A DNA stretch of 64,000 bases from Dickeya lacustris (GTDB lineage: Bacteria; Pseudomonadota; Gammaproteobacteria; Enterobacterales; Enterobacteriaceae). The notes under the pieces were generated by a model. It worked only from the letters and a program-made list of their open reading frames with translations, was not told the DNA's origin and searched no databases. Shown here in pieces: positions 21,250-32,922 of this stretch; within the stretch, counting starts at the first letter, position 1, and each line of letters opens with the position of its first letter. The DNA lies in contig NZ_CP114280.1 in assembly GCF_029635795.1 (NCBI RefSeq), forward strand, positions 310,001 through 374,000, read 5' to 3'. Both the position numbers and the translations under genes were made by a program.

Positions 21250-22059
21250 ATGAGTTCTATTGCCGATTTTGAATTTAACCAGTCGCCCTTGAGTGAGGGG
21301 GTGATGTTGGTTTCCCAGTCAATACGCCGTGATTTTGCCACCCAAGAGGTGAGGCAGCACCTGCAAAAGTTGGTTGATGAAGCACGGGCGAGCATTTCGA
21401 GCGATCTGGAGCAGGATCAGCAACTGGAACAGCTTATTGAACTGTTCTTTCATACCTGGGGATTTGGCGGTGCCAGCGGGGTTTATCGCCTTTCTGACGT
21501 ATTATGGCTGGATAAAGTGCTGGCAACGCGTCAGGGAATGCCGGTTTCCCTTGGGATTATCTTTTTACATATCGCCCATCAGCTTGAGCTACCGCTGATG
21601 CCGGTCATTTTTCCCACGCAGTTAATTTTGCGAGCAGACTGGCTGGATGATGAAATGTGGCTCATCAATCCGCTTAATGGCGATACGCTCAGTGAGCATG
21701 TGCTGGAGGTCTGGCTGAAGGGGAATCTTGGTGTATCGGCAAGGCTGATGGACAGCGATCTGGATGAAGCAGAGAACGTCATGATTGTGCGTAAACTGCT
21801 TGATACGCTCAAAATTGCGTTAATGGAAGAAAAACAGATGGAGCTGGCATTACGCGCCTGCGAAGCCATATTGCAGTTCGACCCGGAAGATCCGTATGAG
21901 ATTCGCGATCGCGGGTTGATTTATGCGCAACTGGATTGCGATCACATCGCGTTATCCGATCTGAGCTATTTTGTTGAACAGTGCCCGGAAGATCCGGTCA
22001 GCGAGATGATTAAAGTTCAGATTCACTCCATTGAGCAAAAACAGATTGTGCTGCATTAG
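21250..22059 (+). CDS. sirB1: SirB1 family (transglutaminase-like/TPR) protein
   Basis: Start ATG 21250 gives 269 residues, the length of E. coli SirB1 (YchA); a longer frame from 21187 is rejected. The protein has a transglutaminase-like N-domain (GVYRLSDVLWLDKVLATRQG, PVSLGIIFLHIAH) and a C-terminal TPR-like region (ALRACEAILQFDPEDPYEIR). The function is not firmly known; it is conserved next to the hemA-prfA-prmC and kdsA genes. sirB2, its usual upstream partner, is absent here. Confidence 0.92.
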   Translation: MSSIADFEFNQSPLSEGVMLVSQSIRRDFATQEVRQHLQKLVDEARASISSDLEQDQQLEQLIELFFHTWGFGGASGVYRLSDVLWLDKVLATRQGMPVSLGIIFLHIAHQLELPLMPVIFPTQLILRADWLDDEMWLINPLNGDTLSEHVLEVWLKGNLGVSARLMDSDLDEAENVMIVRKLLDTLKIALMEEKQMELALRACEAILQFDPEDPYEIRDRGLIYAQLDCDHIALSDLSYFVEQCPEDPVSEMIKVQIHSIEQKQIVLH

Positions 22060-22133
22060 ATGACTGTTGATGAGACAGTGCAGCATGAGATTGGGGCGGC
22101 GTGACCCCATCATCTGGTTTATCCGACAATTAA

Positions 22134-22997
<864 letters not shown>

Positions 22998-23042
22998 TAA
23001 CCTGAAATGCGTTTGCTTCAGGTTTGGCTATCGGGTAGTAAT

Positions 23043-23072
23043 AAAAAAACCGCCGTTAATGGCGGTTTTTTT
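23043..23072. terminator. Bidirectional terminator between kdsA and ydgH
   Basis: Stem accgcc/ggcggt with loop gttaat, flanked by seven A on the left and seven T on the right. It therefore serves both rightward kdsA and leftward ydgH, whose stop is 18 bases away. Confidence 0.92.
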
Positions 23073-23090
23073 ATATCTGGATGGCGAGTT

Positions 23091-24041
23091 TTATTTATAT
23101 AAATCAGCGCCGATAGTGTAATGGTCGCCTTTTTCTTGCCACTCGCGGGTAATGTGGTAGAACTTGGCACCTTTCTTGTAAGCCTGTTTTGCGACGGCTT
23201 CAGAAATATCCGTTGGGCTATTAAAACTGCCGCGCAAGGTGATGGAGTCAAACGGTGCCATTTTGGCAGCTGTTGCGTTATTCAGTTCCTGAACCTGGGT
23301 GCCATCAGCCATGGTGACAGTGTAACGAGAGCCGACGGTTGAGGATTGGGTCTGAAAGAAATTCCCGACCTTGTCACTTAAACTTGATGACGTTGCCACG
23401 CCCGGAATTTCCACTTTTGCCGCTGCTTCTCCCCCTGCCGCCAGCGCCGCTTTACCTGCTTCTGAATTGGCTGGGATCGCATCCGGGCTTTGAACCTGAC
23501 GCTTAGGCGCATCTTTCTTATACACAAAAGCGGTGATGGATTGGGTGGAACCATTAGAGTTGATATCGACCTGGCGGGCGATAAAAAACGCATCGGCTGC
23601 TTTGGCTTTAGCCGCTTTACCGATAGCCTCGTTTACCTCAGGCTGGTTGCCAAAAGAACCCGTTACCGTCACGGTATCGTAAGGCTCCAGACGTACGGCT
23701 TCATCTTTGGGTAACTCTTTCACGCCGCTGAATGTACGGTATGACGCATCTTTTACCGCTTCAGGCGCATCTTTTTTGTACAGATCAACCGTAACCTGCC
23801 AGCGCCCGCCGTTAACTTCAGAGGTGCTCTGAATATAAAAAGCGGCTGCGCCGCGCGCGTCGGCTTTTTTCGAGGCATCAGCGGCCGCTTCATAAATCGC
23901 GTCATAGCGCCCTAAAAAAGTTATTCGTTCAAAAGGCTGTAGTGACTGTGCTTTTTCAGGAGTTAACTCCTGTGCAGCCTGCGATGAAAACGCGACTATT
24001 GATAAAAGAGTGGAGGCAACAACGCGGTTCTTCAGCTTCAT
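23091..24041 (-). CDS. ydgH: YdgH family secreted protein, three DUF1471 domains
   Basis: Start at 24041 (aaagga ribosome site, 6 bases) gives 316 residues with a signal peptide cleaved near AFSSQA|A. There are three DUF1471/BhsA-McbA-like domains (residues ~35-95, ~113-180, ~255-316), each ending with a tyrosine-lysine strand such as VDLYKKD or IGADLYK. Length and sequence match E. coli YdgH, which is likewise divergent from pntA. The family is periplasmic or exported and linked to stress and envelope homeostasis; the exact role here is not known. Confidence 0.92.
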   Translation of the reverse strand: MKLKNRVVASTLLSIVAFSSQAAQELTPEKAQSLQPFERITFLGRYDAIYEAAADASKKADARGAAAFYIQSTSEVNGGRWQVTVDLYKKDAPEAVKDASYRTFSGVKELPKDEAVRLEPYDTVTVTGSFGNQPEVNEAIGKAAKAKAADAFFIARQVDINSNGSTQSITAFVYKKDAPKRQVQSPDAIPANSEAGKAALAAGGEAAAKVEIPGVATSSSLSDKVGNFFQTQSSTVGSRYTVTMADGTQVQELNNATAAKMAPFDSITLRGSFNSPTDISEAVAKQAYKKGAKFYHITREWQEKGDHYTIGADLYK

Positions 24042-24553
24042 AAAAAATCCTTTCACCTGACGCAATTCGGGTCAATACGTACCAAGCCGTTTTCTATAGT
24101 AGCCGCTGATTATGGCATGGAACCTGTCGTTATGCCTCTGCATTTTAAGTTAAATCCGCTAAGGCAAGGTCGGCCCGGCAGGGGAAAAAGAAAAGTGAAG
24201 ATAATAACCGTTAATATTGAAATTCATTTCATAAGCGTTGTTTATTAACATTTTTTGAATTAACAAAGCATTAACACGGGCTTTTTGTGAAGTAACCCGA
24301 AATATTGTTGTAGCAATAATGCTAAAAAAAATAACTTTAACGGTAATTTTTAGCTAAAAATTGCCATGAGAAGCGATCATCGCTCTGCTTTTAGAACTTA
24401 ATGGTTTTAACAGTGGATCATTAATTCCATTTTAAGTAGGTTATAAATGTACTTACCGCCGTTGCATGGGTGCTTGATAGCGCGGTAGGTTTCTTTCAAG
24501 TAATTGATATAGTTCAAATATAAAACCTTCGTGACAACGAAAAGGGATTCATA
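24042..24553. promoter_or_regulatory. Divergent ydgH / pntAB regulatory region
   Basis: About 510 AT-rich bases. A near-perfect 24-bp palindrome at 24342-24365 (arms ggtaatttttag / ctaaaaattgcc, one mismatch) lies 190 bases before pntA and could be an operator. An aaaggg ribosome site precedes pntA. No gene seen. Confidence 0.45.
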
Positions 24554-26086
24554 ATGCGTATTGGTGTACCAAGAGAGAGGTTGACCAATGAAGCCCGTGT
24601 CGCAGCCACGCCAAAAACGGTGGAGCAGCTGCTGAAACTGGGGTTCGAGGTCGGCATTGAAAGTGGCGCTGGTAAACTTGCCAGTTTCGATGATGCAGCC
24701 TATGAACAGGCGGGAGCCACCATTCTCGATACCTCGGCGGTCTGGCAGAGCGATATTGTGCTTAAAGTTAATGCGCCACTGGATGATGAAGTGGCGCTAA
24801 CGCGTGCTGGCAGTACCATCGTCAGTTTTATTTGGCCTGCGCAAAACCCGGCATTGCTTGACGCGCTTGCTGCAAGGCAAGTCACTGTGATGGCGATGGA
24901 CGCCGTGCCCCGTATTTCCCGCGCGCAATCGTTAGATGCACTGAGTTCGATGGCTAACATCGCTGGTTATCGTGCGATTGTGGAGGCGGCCCATGAATTT
25001 GGTCGTTTCTTTACCGGCCAGATAACGGCGGCAGGTAAAGTACCTCCCGCGAAAGTGCTGATTATCGGTGCCGGGGTTGCCGGTCTTGCCGCTATCGGCG
25101 CCGCAGGTAGCCTTGGTGCTATCGTCCGTGCGTTTGATACCCGCCCTGAAGTTAAAGAGCAGGTAAAAAGCATGGGGGCCGAGTTCCTGGAACTGGCGTT
25201 CGAGGAAGAGGCGGGGAGTGGAGATGGCTACGCGAAAGTGATGTCGGATGCCTTTATCAAGGCAGAGATGGCGCTGTTCGCCGCACAAGCCAAAGAGGTA
25301 GACATTATTGTCACCACCGCGCTTATCCCAGGGAAACCGGCACCGAAGTTGATTACTGCCGAAATGGTACACAGTATGAAACCGGGCAGTGTGATTGTGG
25401 ATCTGGCGGCCCAAACGGGCGGGAACTGCGAGCTGACGGTCGCTGATCGGGTAACGGTGACAGAGAATGGCGTGAAAATTATCGGTTATACCGATTTGCC
25501 TAGCCGTTTGCCGACGCAGTCGTCGCAGCTTTATGGCACAAATCTGGTTAACTTGCTGAAATTACTCTGTAAAGAGAAAGACGGGCAGATCAATATCGAT
25601 TTTGACGACACGGTCATTCGTGGCGTGACCGTTATTCGTGACGGCGATATCACCTGGCCTGCACCGCCCATTCAGGTTTCCGCACAACCGCAACAGGCGA
25701 AACCGGCTGCGGCCAGCGCGGTAAAACCGGAAAGTCAGCCGACGTCGCCCTGGCGGAAGTTTGTTTTTCTCGCACTTGCCATTGTGTTGTTCGGCGGGTT
25801 GGCGAATGTGGCACCGAAAGAGTTCCTGTCACACTTCACCGTCTTCGCGCTGTCGTGTGTGGTTGGCTATTACGTGGTATGGAATGTCAGCCATGCGCTG
25901 CATACGCCACTGATGTCTGTCACCAACGCGATATCCGGCATTATCGTTGTCGGGGCATTGTTGCAGATTGGGCATGGCGGCTGGGTGTCATTCTTCTCGT
26001 TTATTGCCGTGTTGATTGCCAGTGTTAATATTTTCGGCGGCTTTACCGTCACTCAGCGCATGCTGAAAATGTTCCGCAAAAATTAA
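24554..26086 (+). CDS. pntA: NAD(P) transhydrogenase alpha subunit
   Basis: Proton-translocating transhydrogenase: hydride transfer from NADH to NADP+ driven by the proton gradient. 510 residues. The NAD-binding domain I has the dinucleotide motif [18 protein letters not shown] (~residue 172) and the [14 protein letters not shown] segment. An Ala/Pro-rich linker (~370-400) leads to four membrane helices (~402-505). pntB starts 10 bases after the stop, making the standard pntAB operon. Confidence 0.98.
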   Translation: MRIGVPRERLTNEARVAATPKTVEQLLKLGFEVGIESGAGKLASFDDAAYEQAGATILDTSAVWQSDIVLKVNAPLDDEVALTRAGSTIVSFIWPAQNPALLDALAARQVTVMAMDAVPRISRAQSLDALSSMANIAGYRAIVEAAHEFGRFFTGQITAAGKVPPAKVLIIGAGVAGLAAIGAAGSLGAIVRAFDTRPEVKEQVKSMGAEFLELAFEEEAGSGDGYAKVMSDAFIKAEMALFAAQAKEVDIIVTTALIPGKPAPKLITAEMVHSMKPGSVIVDLAAQTGGNCELTVADRVTVTENGVKIIGYTDLPSRLPTQSSQLYGTNLVNLLKLLCKEKDGQINIDFDDTVIRGVTVIRDGDITWPAPPIQVSAQPQQAKPAAASAVKPESQPTSPWRKFVFLALAIVLFGGLANVAPKEFLSHFTVFALSCVVGYYVVWNVSHALHTPLMSVTNAISGIIVVGALLQIGHGGWVSFFSFIAVLIASVNIFGGFTVTQRMLKMFRKN

Positions 26087-26096
26087 GGGGTAGCTG

Positions 26097-27485
26097 ATGT
26101 CTGGAGGATTAGTGACGGCAGCGTATATTGTTGCCGCAATTTTATTTATTTTCAGCCTGGCTGGCTTATCCAAGCATGAAACCTCTCGTCAGGGGAACAT
26201 TTTCGGTATCAGCGGTATGGCTATCGCGTTGTTGGCCACCATTCTTGGGCCAAATGCCGGTAACGTCGGCTGGATTATCGTTGCGATGGCGATCGGCGGT
26301 GCCATTGGTGTCTACCTGGCGCGTAAAGTTGAAATGACTGAAATGCCAGAGTTGGTGGCAATCCTGCACAGTTTTGTCGGGTTTGCGGCTGTTTTGGTTG
26401 GTTTTAACAGCTTTATTGGCGAAGGTGAAATCACCGATCGGGTGATGGAAAATATCCACCTGACCGAAGTGTTCCTCGGTATTTTTATCGGTGCAGTCAC
26501 GTTTACCGGGTCGGTGGTCGCGTTTGGTAAGTTGCGCGGTGTGATTTCATCCAAACCGTTGATGTTGCCTAATCGCCATAAGATGAATCTGGCAGCGTTA
26601 GTGCTGTCGTTTTTATTACTGCTGGTGTTTGTGAAAGCCCACAGTGTGGGGATGCAGGTATTTGCATTGCTGCTGATGACCCTTATTGCTCTGGCATTTG
26701 GCTGGCATCTGGTGGCATCAATCGGCGGTGCCGATATGCCTGTTGTGGTGTCGATGCTGAACTCCTATTCTGGCTGGGCCGCTGCCGCCGCTGGCTTTAT
26801 GTTAAGCAACGACCTGCTGATCGTGACCGGTGCATTGGTGGGGTCATCGGGCGCCATTCTGTCTTACATTATGTGTAAAGCGATGAACCGTTCATTTATC
26901 AGCGTCATTGCCGGTGGATTTGGCACCGATGGTTCATCGGCAAGTGCGGATGAAGAAGTGGGTGAGCATCGCGAAACCACGGCAGAAGAGGTGGCTGAAC
27001 TGTTAAAAAACTCCAGTTCAGTGATAATCACGCCGGGATATGGCATGGCGGTGGCGCAGGCGCAATACCCGGTACATGACATTACCGCCAGGCTGCGTGC
27101 GCGAGGGATCAATGTGCGGTTTGGTATTCACCCGGTTGCAGGTCGTTTGCCTGGGCACATGAACGTGTTGTTGGCTGAAGCGAAAGTACCCTATGACGTG
27201 GTGCTGGAGATGGATGAAATCAATGATGATTTCTCTGATACCGACACCGTACTGGTGATTGGCGCTAACGATACGGTAAACCCGGCCGCACAGGAAGATC
27301 CACATAGCCCGATTGCCGGCATGCCGGTACTGGAAGTGTGGAAAGCGCAGAATGTTATCGTCTTTAAGCGTTCGATGAATACCGGCTATGCTGGTGTACA
27401 GAACCCGTTGTTCTTTAAAGAAAACACGCAAATGTTATTTGGCGATGCCAAGGAAAGCGTTGAGGCCATTCTTAAAGCGCTGTAA
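26097..27485 (+). CDS. pntB: NAD(P) transhydrogenase beta subunit
   Basis: The protein has 462 residues, with about nine membrane helices over residues 1-265 and then the cytosolic NADP(H)-binding domain III (~285-462). Signature segments: [47 protein letters not shown] and [15 protein letters not shown]. It forms the complex with PntA; the ribosome site is aaggggtagctg. A strong terminator follows. Confidence 0.98.
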   Translation: MSGGLVTAAYIVAAILFIFSLAGLSKHETSRQGNIFGISGMAIALLATILGPNAGNVGWIIVAMAIGGAIGVYLARKVEMTEMPELVAILHSFVGFAAVLVGFNSFIGEGEITDRVMENIHLTEVFLGIFIGAVTFTGSVVAFGKLRGVISSKPLMLPNRHKMNLAALVLSFLLLLVFVKAHSVGMQVFALLLMTLIALAFGWHLVASIGGADMPVVVSMLNSYSGWAAAAAGFMLSNDLLIVTGALVGSSGAILSYIMCKAMNRSFISVIAGGFGTDGSSASADEEVGEHRETTAEEVAELLKNSSSVIITPGYGMAVAQAQYPVHDITARLRARGINVRFGIHPVAGRLPGHMNVLLAEAKVPYDVVLEMDEINDDFSDTDTVLVIGANDTVNPAAQEDPHSPIAGMPVLEVWKAQNVIVFKRSMNTGYAGVQNPLFFKENTQMLFGDAKESVEAILKAL

Positions 27486-27515
27486 TGGCGTTTCTGATGG
27501 TCGATAAGTGCGAGT

Positions 27516-27545
27516 AACAAGGGGCCAGTTGGCCCCTTGTTGTTT
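27516..27545. terminator. Terminator of pntAB
   Basis: 12-bp arms aacaaggggcca / tggccccttgtt with a minimal loop, followed by gttt rightward. It lies 30 bases after the pntB stop. Confidence 0.88.
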
Positions 27546-27629
27546 ATTGGGTGATGGTAGATTAGGTGACAGCTGAGGTGGCGCAGGATATTTCATCCAC
27601 CATCACCATCTGCCTATCCGCCGTTGTCA

Positions 27630-28595
27630 CTAGACCTCGTCTGTTTTGGTCTCGTTTTCACCCTGGAGTGTGACCGGTGAGATAAAATCATCTGGTTTGA
27701 TCGCCAGCAGGTCGCATTTCAGGTGATCGATAACATGCTCAACGGTATTACCAATAAAGGCTGCGGACAAACCGGTACGTCCCAATGAGCCTAACACCAC
27801 AACGCCTGCTTGCAGATGCTCGGCCAAATCAGGGATAACATCCTCCGGCAAGCCTTTTTCCACATGAGTGACGCGTTCATCCAGGCCAAACTTCTGCCGC
27901 AGTGATTTCATCGCCAGCAAGTGCTGGCCACGAATGGCACCATTGTAGACGCCGGGGTCAAAATCGGGCAGTTCAATGGCGATGTTAATCGGTGTTACCG
28001 GATAGGCACCGACCAGATGAACTTCGGTTTGGTCAACCTGATGCGCCAGCTCCAGTGCTTCTGACACCAGCTTAATGTTCAGCGGGTCATGGTACGGATC
28101 TTCGCTGGCGAGATTGACGGCGACCAGCGCCCGACCATTTTGCGGCCAAGGCTGATCTTTCACCATCCAGACCGGGCAGGGGCATTTACGCAGTAACTGC
28201 CAGTCAGTTGGGGTAAAAATCACGGCTTCCAGCCTATCGTGCTGATGCGCCATTTTGAGCAATAAATCGTGCTGGCCCGCAATGACTTCCTGAATAATGG
28301 CTTCATAAGGTTTGTTGTGCCAGACCACCTTAATGTCGATAGTAATTCCCGCATCGAGATAGTATTTGCACTGTTCCGTAATCCATTCGGTTCGCTGGGC
28401 AATAACCCCACGCCTCATCTCTGTTCTTTCATCTGGCGAGAGCAGTGTGGTCATTTCATAGGAAAAGTCGTAGATAGGCAGAAACGCCTTGATTCTGCCC
28501 CCTAGTCGCTGAACCAGATAGACAGCCCGACGTAACGCGGGTTGGTCGTCCTGATTTGGGTCAATAGCGACCAGTAAGTTCTGATACTTCGCCAT
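27630..28595 (-). CDS. uspE: Universal stress protein UspE
   Basis: 321 residues, two tandem Usp domains (residues ~1-150 and ~155-305). The C-terminal domain has the ATP-loop-like motif [16 protein letters not shown]. Almost the whole sequence follows E. coli UspE ([20 protein letters not shown]). The role is in stress survival, adhesion and motility in E. coli. The ribosome site is aggagg, 5 bases before ATG. The uspE-fnr-ogt order is conserved. Confidence 0.96.
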   Translation of the reverse strand: MAKYQNLLVAIDPNQDDQPALRRAVYLVQRLGGRIKAFLPIYDFSYEMTTLLSPDERTEMRRGVIAQRTEWITEQCKYYLDAGITIDIKVVWHNKPYEAIIQEVIAGQHDLLLKMAHQHDRLEAVIFTPTDWQLLRKCPCPVWMVKDQPWPQNGRALVAVNLASEDPYHDPLNIKLVSEALELAHQVDQTEVHLVGAYPVTPINIAIELPDFDPGVYNGAIRGQHLLAMKSLRQKFGLDERVTHVEKGLPEDVIPDLAEHLQAGVVVLGSLGRTGLSAAFIGNTVEHVIDHLKCDLLAIKPDDFISPVTLQGENETKTDEV

Positions 28596-28676
28596 AACGC
28601 CTCCTGTTGGCTGTCAGTCCGCAGCCTGCCCGTTAAGAGTAACGCATGGAAATCGCTTTGAACAACAGGTGATGGG

Positions 28677-28712
28677 GCCGGAACAATAATTTAGTGTCAT
28701 TATTGATCCGGC
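28677..28712 (-). terminator. Hairpin downstream of fnr
   Basis: 14-bp arms gccggaacaataat / attattgatccggc with one mismatch, 20 bases after the fnr stop and ahead of uspE. There is no long T-tract, so it may act as an RNA-stabilising or Rho-assisted element rather than an intrinsic terminator. Confidence 0.5.
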
Positions 28713-28731
28713 GAAAGAAATAACGGGAGCG

Positions 28732-29484
28732 TTACGCTTTATGACGAGATGTGCCGGATAGCTCGGCTAACGCATCAATGTTTTCAATGGTGATATACTT
28801 GCCTTTTACCGCCAGCATACCGCTTTTTTGGAAACGCCCCAGCAAGCGGCTAATGGTTTCCACCGTTAAGCCAAGATAGTTGCCTATGTCGCCACGGGTC
28901 ATCGTCAGACGAAATTCACGCGGTGAAAAGCCACGCTGTGCAAAACGACGCGACAGATTATAGATAAAAGCCGCGAGCCGCTCTTCGGCATTTTTCTTTG
29001 ACAGCAGCAGAATCATATCCTGATCGCCACGGATTTCGCCGCTCATCAGCCTCATCATCTGTTGGCGCAGATTCGGCATTTTGCCGGATAAATCGTCCAG
29101 GGTTTCGAACGGGATCTCGCACACCATTGAGGTTTCTAGCGCCTGAGCAAAACTGGGGTGCTGTGCGTTGCCGATGGCATCAAACCCCACCAGATCGCCT
29201 GCCAGATGAAAGCCGGTTATCTGCTCGTCACCTTGTTCGGTGATGGTGTAGCTTTTAATTGTACCCGAGCGGATAGCATACAGTGATTTCAGTTCATCTC
29301 CCGCCTTGAACAACGCCTGACCCTTTTGGATGGGTTTTTTCCTTTCGATAATATTGTCGAGCTGATCAAGTTCGTGCTCGTTAAGTGTGAAAGGAATACA
29401 GAGCTGGCTGATGCTGCAATCCTGGCAATGGATGGCGCAACCACCAGACTGAATGCGTCGGATTATTCGCTTTTCAGGAATCAT
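28732..29484 (-). CDS. fnr: Fumarate/nitrate reduction regulator FNR
   Basis: Global oxygen-responsive regulator of the CRP family. 250 residues. The [4Fe-4S] ligands Cys20, Cys23 and Cys29 are all in place, and the fourth is the Cys in SMVCEIPFE (position ~122). The cyclic-nucleotide-binding-like domain is followed by a dimer helix and an HTH (~190-215, [20 protein letters not shown]) with the recognition pattern VETISR that reads TTGAT half-sites. An FNR box upstream (29505-29518) suggests autoregulation. Confidence 0.98.
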   Translation of the reverse strand: MIPEKRIIRRIQSGGCAIHCQDCSISQLCIPFTLNEHELDQLDNIIERKKPIQKGQALFKAGDELKSLYAIRSGTIKSYTITEQGDEQITGFHLAGDLVGFDAIGNAQHPSFAQALETSMVCEIPFETLDDLSGKMPNLRQQMMRLMSGEIRGDQDMILLLSKKNAEERLAAFIYNLSRRFAQRGFSPREFRLTMTRGDIGNYLGLTVETISRLLGRFQKSGMLAVKGKYITIENIDALAELSGTSRHKA

Positions 29485-29504
29485 AGGCTTTACTCAGGCG
29501 ATAA

Positions 29505-29518
29505 TTGATATTGGTCAA
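29505..29518. promoter_or_regulatory. FNR box upstream of fnr
   Basis: TTGAT-ATTG-GTCAA matches the FNR consensus TTGATNNNNATCAA at 9 of 10 defined bases. It is centred ~27 bases before the fnr start codon, fitting negative autoregulation as known in E. coli. Confidence 0.75.
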
Positions 29519-29705
29519 TTTTAACAGCTTTTATTGTGTCTGATAAGATCCGCTATCTTTGGAACTGACTATTAAATAGTGAGCTTATTAATATTTTCTT
29601 TTATGTCATAAAGGTAGCGCGGTTTTTTGCCGGGCGCATTGTGACATCCCGGCATCAGTCATGCCATCACGTAATAGTTATGCGTGAAGTTAATAACGAA
29701 TGGTT

Positions 29706-29729
29706 AATAAAGGAATAAAAGAATAAAAG
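29706..29729. repeat. 8-bp tandem repeat x3 just after the ogt stop
   Basis: Three consecutive octamers: aataaagg, aataaaag, aataaaag. The array ends three bases from the ogt stop codon (gene on the minus strand). Confidence 0.7.
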
Positions 29730-29732
29730 GGT

Positions 29733-30245
29733 TCAGGATAAATATCCCTCATGGGTTAACAGCCACTTCTTGCGCTCAATGCCGCCGGCGTAGCCGGTGA
29801 GTGCGCCACCGGCACCAATGACGCGGTGGCAAGGCACCACAATACTAATGGGATTCGCGCCGTTCGCCATGCCAATGGCGCGCGAAGCGGTCGGTTTGCC
29901 GAGACGATGAGCCAGTTCGCCATAGGTGGTGGTGGTGCCACAGGGTAAAGTACGCAATGCCTGCCAGACGCGTAACTGAAAATCCGTACCGCGAGCCGCG
30001 ACAGGAAGGTTATCGATAACATGCACATCACCGTCAAAATAGGCGCGTAATTTGTCGCTAAATCCACCCGGGTTGTTACAGGCTTTTAATGTGAAAGGAT
30101 CATCTCGATAACGTTTATTCAGCGAGAGATATAAACTTTCTTCATATTCGCGCCATTCAACGGCCCGAAGCTGCTCATCTTCATCGGCGATCAGTAATAA
30201 TTCACCAATCGGCGTGGGCAGGGTATCGAATAAAAATATCTGCAT
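29733..30245 (-). CDS. ogt: Methylated-DNA-[protein]-cysteine S-methyltransferase
   Basis: Suicide repair protein that removes methyl groups from O6-alkylguanine and O4-alkylthymine. The active-site motif PCHRV carries Cys139 when ATG 30245 is used (170 residues). An ATG three codons earlier (30254) has its Shine-Dalgarno only one base away, so the internal ATG is preferred. The DNA-binding HTH (TTTYGELAHRLGKPTASRAIG) and the RKKWLLTHEGYL C-terminus are intact. It follows fnr in the conserved order. Confidence 0.94.
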   Translation of the reverse strand: MQIFLFDTLPTPIGELLLIADEDEQLRAVEWREYEESLYLSLNKRYRDDPFTLKACNNPGGFSDKLRAYFDGDVHVIDNLPVAARGTDFQLRVWQALRTLPCGTTTTYGELAHRLGKPTASRAIGMANGANPISIVVPCHRVIGAGGALTGYAGGIERKKWLLTHEGYLS

Positions 30246-30538
30246 ATTTTTCATATCCTATGCGGTATGCCGGTTTATGCGTGGTGACTCGGCAAGGTAT
30301 TGCTGGAGTGCGCCCGAGTGTTGATAGGCGGCGCTTTTGCGATGGCCGGGCGAATCAACCGTTGCTGCGCAACATCTTCGCGCAACGTCATCGCGCAACG
30401 TCACCGCGCGACAAGACCCGAAAGGGTACTTACCCGTCGGTCTTGGCAGGGTGAGGCATTGTCGCCTGAAGTGCAGAGTCTGTCACACAAAAACTGCATG
30501 ACCTCTGCCGGGCAAAACAAAGAAGACGCAGGAAGACG
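30246..30538. other. Intergenic segment ogt / FIST chemoreceptor
   Basis: About 290 bases without a credible gene. Contains a perfect 13-bp tandem duplication tcgcgcaacgtca at 30378-30390 and 30391-30403, followed by a decayed partial third copy. Confidence 0.5.
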
Positions 30539-30578
30539 ATGCCGGAATAAGGCGCGGGATTGCGCCTTATTCCGGCAT
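30539..30578 (-). terminator. Long hairpin after the FIST chemoreceptor gene
   Basis: 17-bp perfect arms atgccggaataaggcgc / gcgccttattccggcat around a 6-base loop, nine bases beyond the stop of the leftward gene. There is no T-tract, so efficiency as an intrinsic terminator is uncertain. Confidence 0.6.
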
Positions 30579-30586
30579 GAGGGGGG

Positions 30587-32530
30587 TTAGGATGAAGCCA
30601 GTTTTTGCAGCACGGTCAGTTGGTTAACGGCGTCCTGCATGGCATCCATACCTTTAGCCAGGTCTTTGAGATTACCGAGGTTTGCCGTCATATTGGCGCG
30701 ATCGCGGTCTGTTTCTGCACTCATGCTGGCAATCTGGTTCGCCGCCGAGATGCTTTTTTCCGCCATTTGTTGCGTGGTGCTGACGGTTTGCTGGGCGATT
30801 GCCCGTATATGGGCGATAGTATCGACAGCTTCCCGAATGCTGCTGGTGGTGGCATCCACCTGCTCTTTCGAGGAGCTGGCAAGTTTTCGCACTTCCTCGG
30901 CAACCACAGCGAAACCTCTGCCCGCTTCGCCCGCCCGGGCGGCTTCTACCGCCGCATTGAGCGCCAGCAAGTTGGTCTTGTCTGCAATGGCATTGATACC
31001 GCTGGTAATATGGGTAATACCAATCGAGATACGCTCCAAATCGTTAAGGCCCGTCTCAAGTCGCCCCTGCGCTTCCTGTGTTTTCGCCGCAGAGTCACTG
31101 ATGGCGCGGATACTGGTTTGCGCCACATCAAGCGTATCGCTTTGCCGTAACGTCGCTTGTTCGAGTTGCGGCATGGCTGTCAGTAACGGAGCCAACGCCT
31201 GTTCATACTCGACAACCTGCTTAACCACGGCGGACTGAATATCATGCAACGCTTCCCAGCGCCGTAGCGCCCGTTGTGCGTAGTGGCCGGCATAGGCGGC
31301 GTAATCGACCGGGAAGTGGGACATGGCTTTGACATCATGATTAAAAAACGCGAGGGCTGAGAGCGTTTGGTTAATCGGTACTCCGAGTATTTCACCAAAG
31401 CTTGAGAAGCCAGCCGCCGGAATTTGCGCGAAGAATTGGGCTTCGTTTAACCGCGTGTTACCCGCACGGCGTAACACACAGTCATTGAGAAGAACTAACT
31501 CTGGTTTGCCGTGTTGTGACACAAATTGTTGCCAGTCGCGCTCTGTACTGGCGATGAAATCGGTCGATTCCATCAGGTATAGCCTATCGCCGAATTCGAG
31601 GTCGCAGAAAAACGCGATCCGGTCTTGCTTGATGGCTGCAACCGAGCGAACAAAATATTCATCATTCACTTTAACAGCGAAGGTTTTACCAGCCAGATGT
31701 TGACTGATTTGGTCAGGGGAGCAGCGCAGGCAGTTGGCGATAGCGTCAATCAACGGTTGTTCATTACCGTGAGCATCGAAAACGGATTTGACGGTACGGG
31801 CGACAGGGTCGGCCTCGGCAACCAGCCAGCTTTGTTTGGTGGGTGCAAAGTTTTGGCTCTTAAACGGCGCAAACGACTTACCCGGCGCCATCTGGCAAAA
31901 CACAATCACGGCTTTTCCCTGCAAGACATTGTTATCCGCGCTGATATAGGTGCCGCTAAAATCCAGTTTTCCGCCCGCCGCGCCGCCAATCGCAAGGCAG
32001 GGAAAGCGCCGACAGGCGTACCAGGCTTGCATTAAAAAGCCTTCGGAGGCGGCCAGCCCATCGCAGTAAATGAGTGCAAACGTGTTGTCAGAGGACAAGG
32101 GCATGCTGACATTCATTCGCTCCAGCTCACGCCGAATGGCATCAATTCTCACGCGCGCATTGGGTTTATCATGCATATGCAGATCCACCAAATGCACCTC
32201 ATGGCGAGCAATCAGCGATTGCGGCAACCATAACCAGCTCCCTTGCGGGCCTTCCATATCACAGTAGGTCGATTGACCGCGCTGGCTGCAAAGCGCACCC
32301 GTGGAGGACAGGGTGATAACACTACGATAGGGCGCAGAGAAACGCTGCCAGGCTCGATTAACAGCGGCAAAATCGGCATTGGGGGGAACGAATACCATCA
32401 ATAGCCCAGGGGCGGACGGTAATCCCAGTTGTGACAGCGAAGAAGGCAAAGCATCACACCGATAGACGCCGCGAGCAGGGCGCGATTTCTTTAAACCCGG
32501 AATTGAGAGACGACTCAGGAAAGATGACAT
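30587..32530 (-). CDS. Soluble FIST-domain methyl-accepting chemotaxis protein
   Basis: 647 residues, no membrane helix. A FIST N-domain (~30-200; [37 protein letters not shown]) and FIST C-domain (~220-390; [20 protein letters not shown]) form the predicted small-ligand sensor. They are followed by an MCP signalling domain (~440-647) with the hairpin tip [24 protein letters not shown] domains are thought to bind amino acids or similar small molecules, so this may sense intracellular metabolites. The ribosome site is ggag before ATG 32530. A 7-bp inverted repeat upstream may be an operator. Monocistronic. Confidence 0.9.
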   Translation of the reverse strand: MSSFLSRLSIPGLKKSRPARGVYRCDALPSSLSQLGLPSAPGLLMVFVPPNADFAAVNRAWQRFSAPYRSVITLSSTGALCSQRGQSTYCDMEGPQGSWLWLPQSLIARHEVHLVDLHMHDKPNARVRIDAIRRELERMNVSMPLSSDNTFALIYCDGLAASEGFLMQAWYACRRFPCLAIGGAAGGKLDFSGTYISADNNVLQGKAVIVFCQMAPGKSFAPFKSQNFAPTKQSWLVAEADPVARTVKSVFDAHGNEQPLIDAIANCLRCSPDQISQHLAGKTFAVKVNDEYFVRSVAAIKQDRIAFFCDLEFGDRLYLMESTDFIASTERDWQQFVSQHGKPELVLLNDCVLRRAGNTRLNEAQFFAQIPAAGFSSFGEILGVPINQTLSALAFFNHDVKAMSHFPVDYAAYAGHYAQRALRRWEALHDIQSAVVKQVVEYEQALAPLLTAMPQLEQATLRQSDTLDVAQTSIRAISDSAAKTQEAQGRLETGLNDLERISIGITHITSGINAIADKTNLLALNAAVEAARAGEAGRGFAVVAEEVRKLASSSKEQVDATTSSIREAVDTIAHIRAIAQQTVSTTQQMAEKSISAANQIASMSAETDRDRANMTANLGNLKDLAKGMDAMQDAVNQLTVLQKLASS

Positions 32531-32832
32531 GATATCTCCACATCCTATGGTTAAATTAATTAATGGGATACGTGAATTTATCCTACGAGAAGCGATACAG
32601 CCTTAAGGTGATCAGGATCACCACGAAGCGTGATATCCGTCGGGAAATTCATTTTCGTGTACAGGATCACAGGCTTGATTGGGCAAATATCCCTGTTTTG
32701 TAATAACTAATTACAGTTAGTCATTATTTAAGATATGTAAAGTCAAACAGCCTGCGTTCAGGTGCAAGCGAGAGGGGGCGGTGGCGGCAGAGACGATAAA
32801 CTCGCCGCGTTGCGAGAACGTGTCACCGAGCT
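32531..32832. other. Intergenic segment upstream of the FIST chemoreceptor
   Basis: No gene seen in ~300 bases. A 16-bp inverted repeat GGTGATC-ag-GATCACC (32607-32622), 77 bases before the start, is a plausible operator for the leftward FIST gene. Confidence 0.4.
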
Positions 32833-32896
32833 GGCCACTGAAATATCTAACCACTGAAATATCCAGCGCCTGAAGTATCTGGCCATTGACGTATCG
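32833..32896. repeat. 16-bp imperfect tandem repeat x4 downstream of the cfa-like gene
   Basis: Four units of exactly 16 bases: ggccactgaaatatct, aaccactgaaatatcc, agcgcctgaagtatct, ggccattgacgtatcg. The array lies 26 bases beyond the stop of the leftward cfa-like gene. Units differ at several positions but keep the period exactly. Confidence 0.85.
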
Positions 32897-32922
32897 GTGA
32901 CAACGTCACGCAAGCGGTGCGT

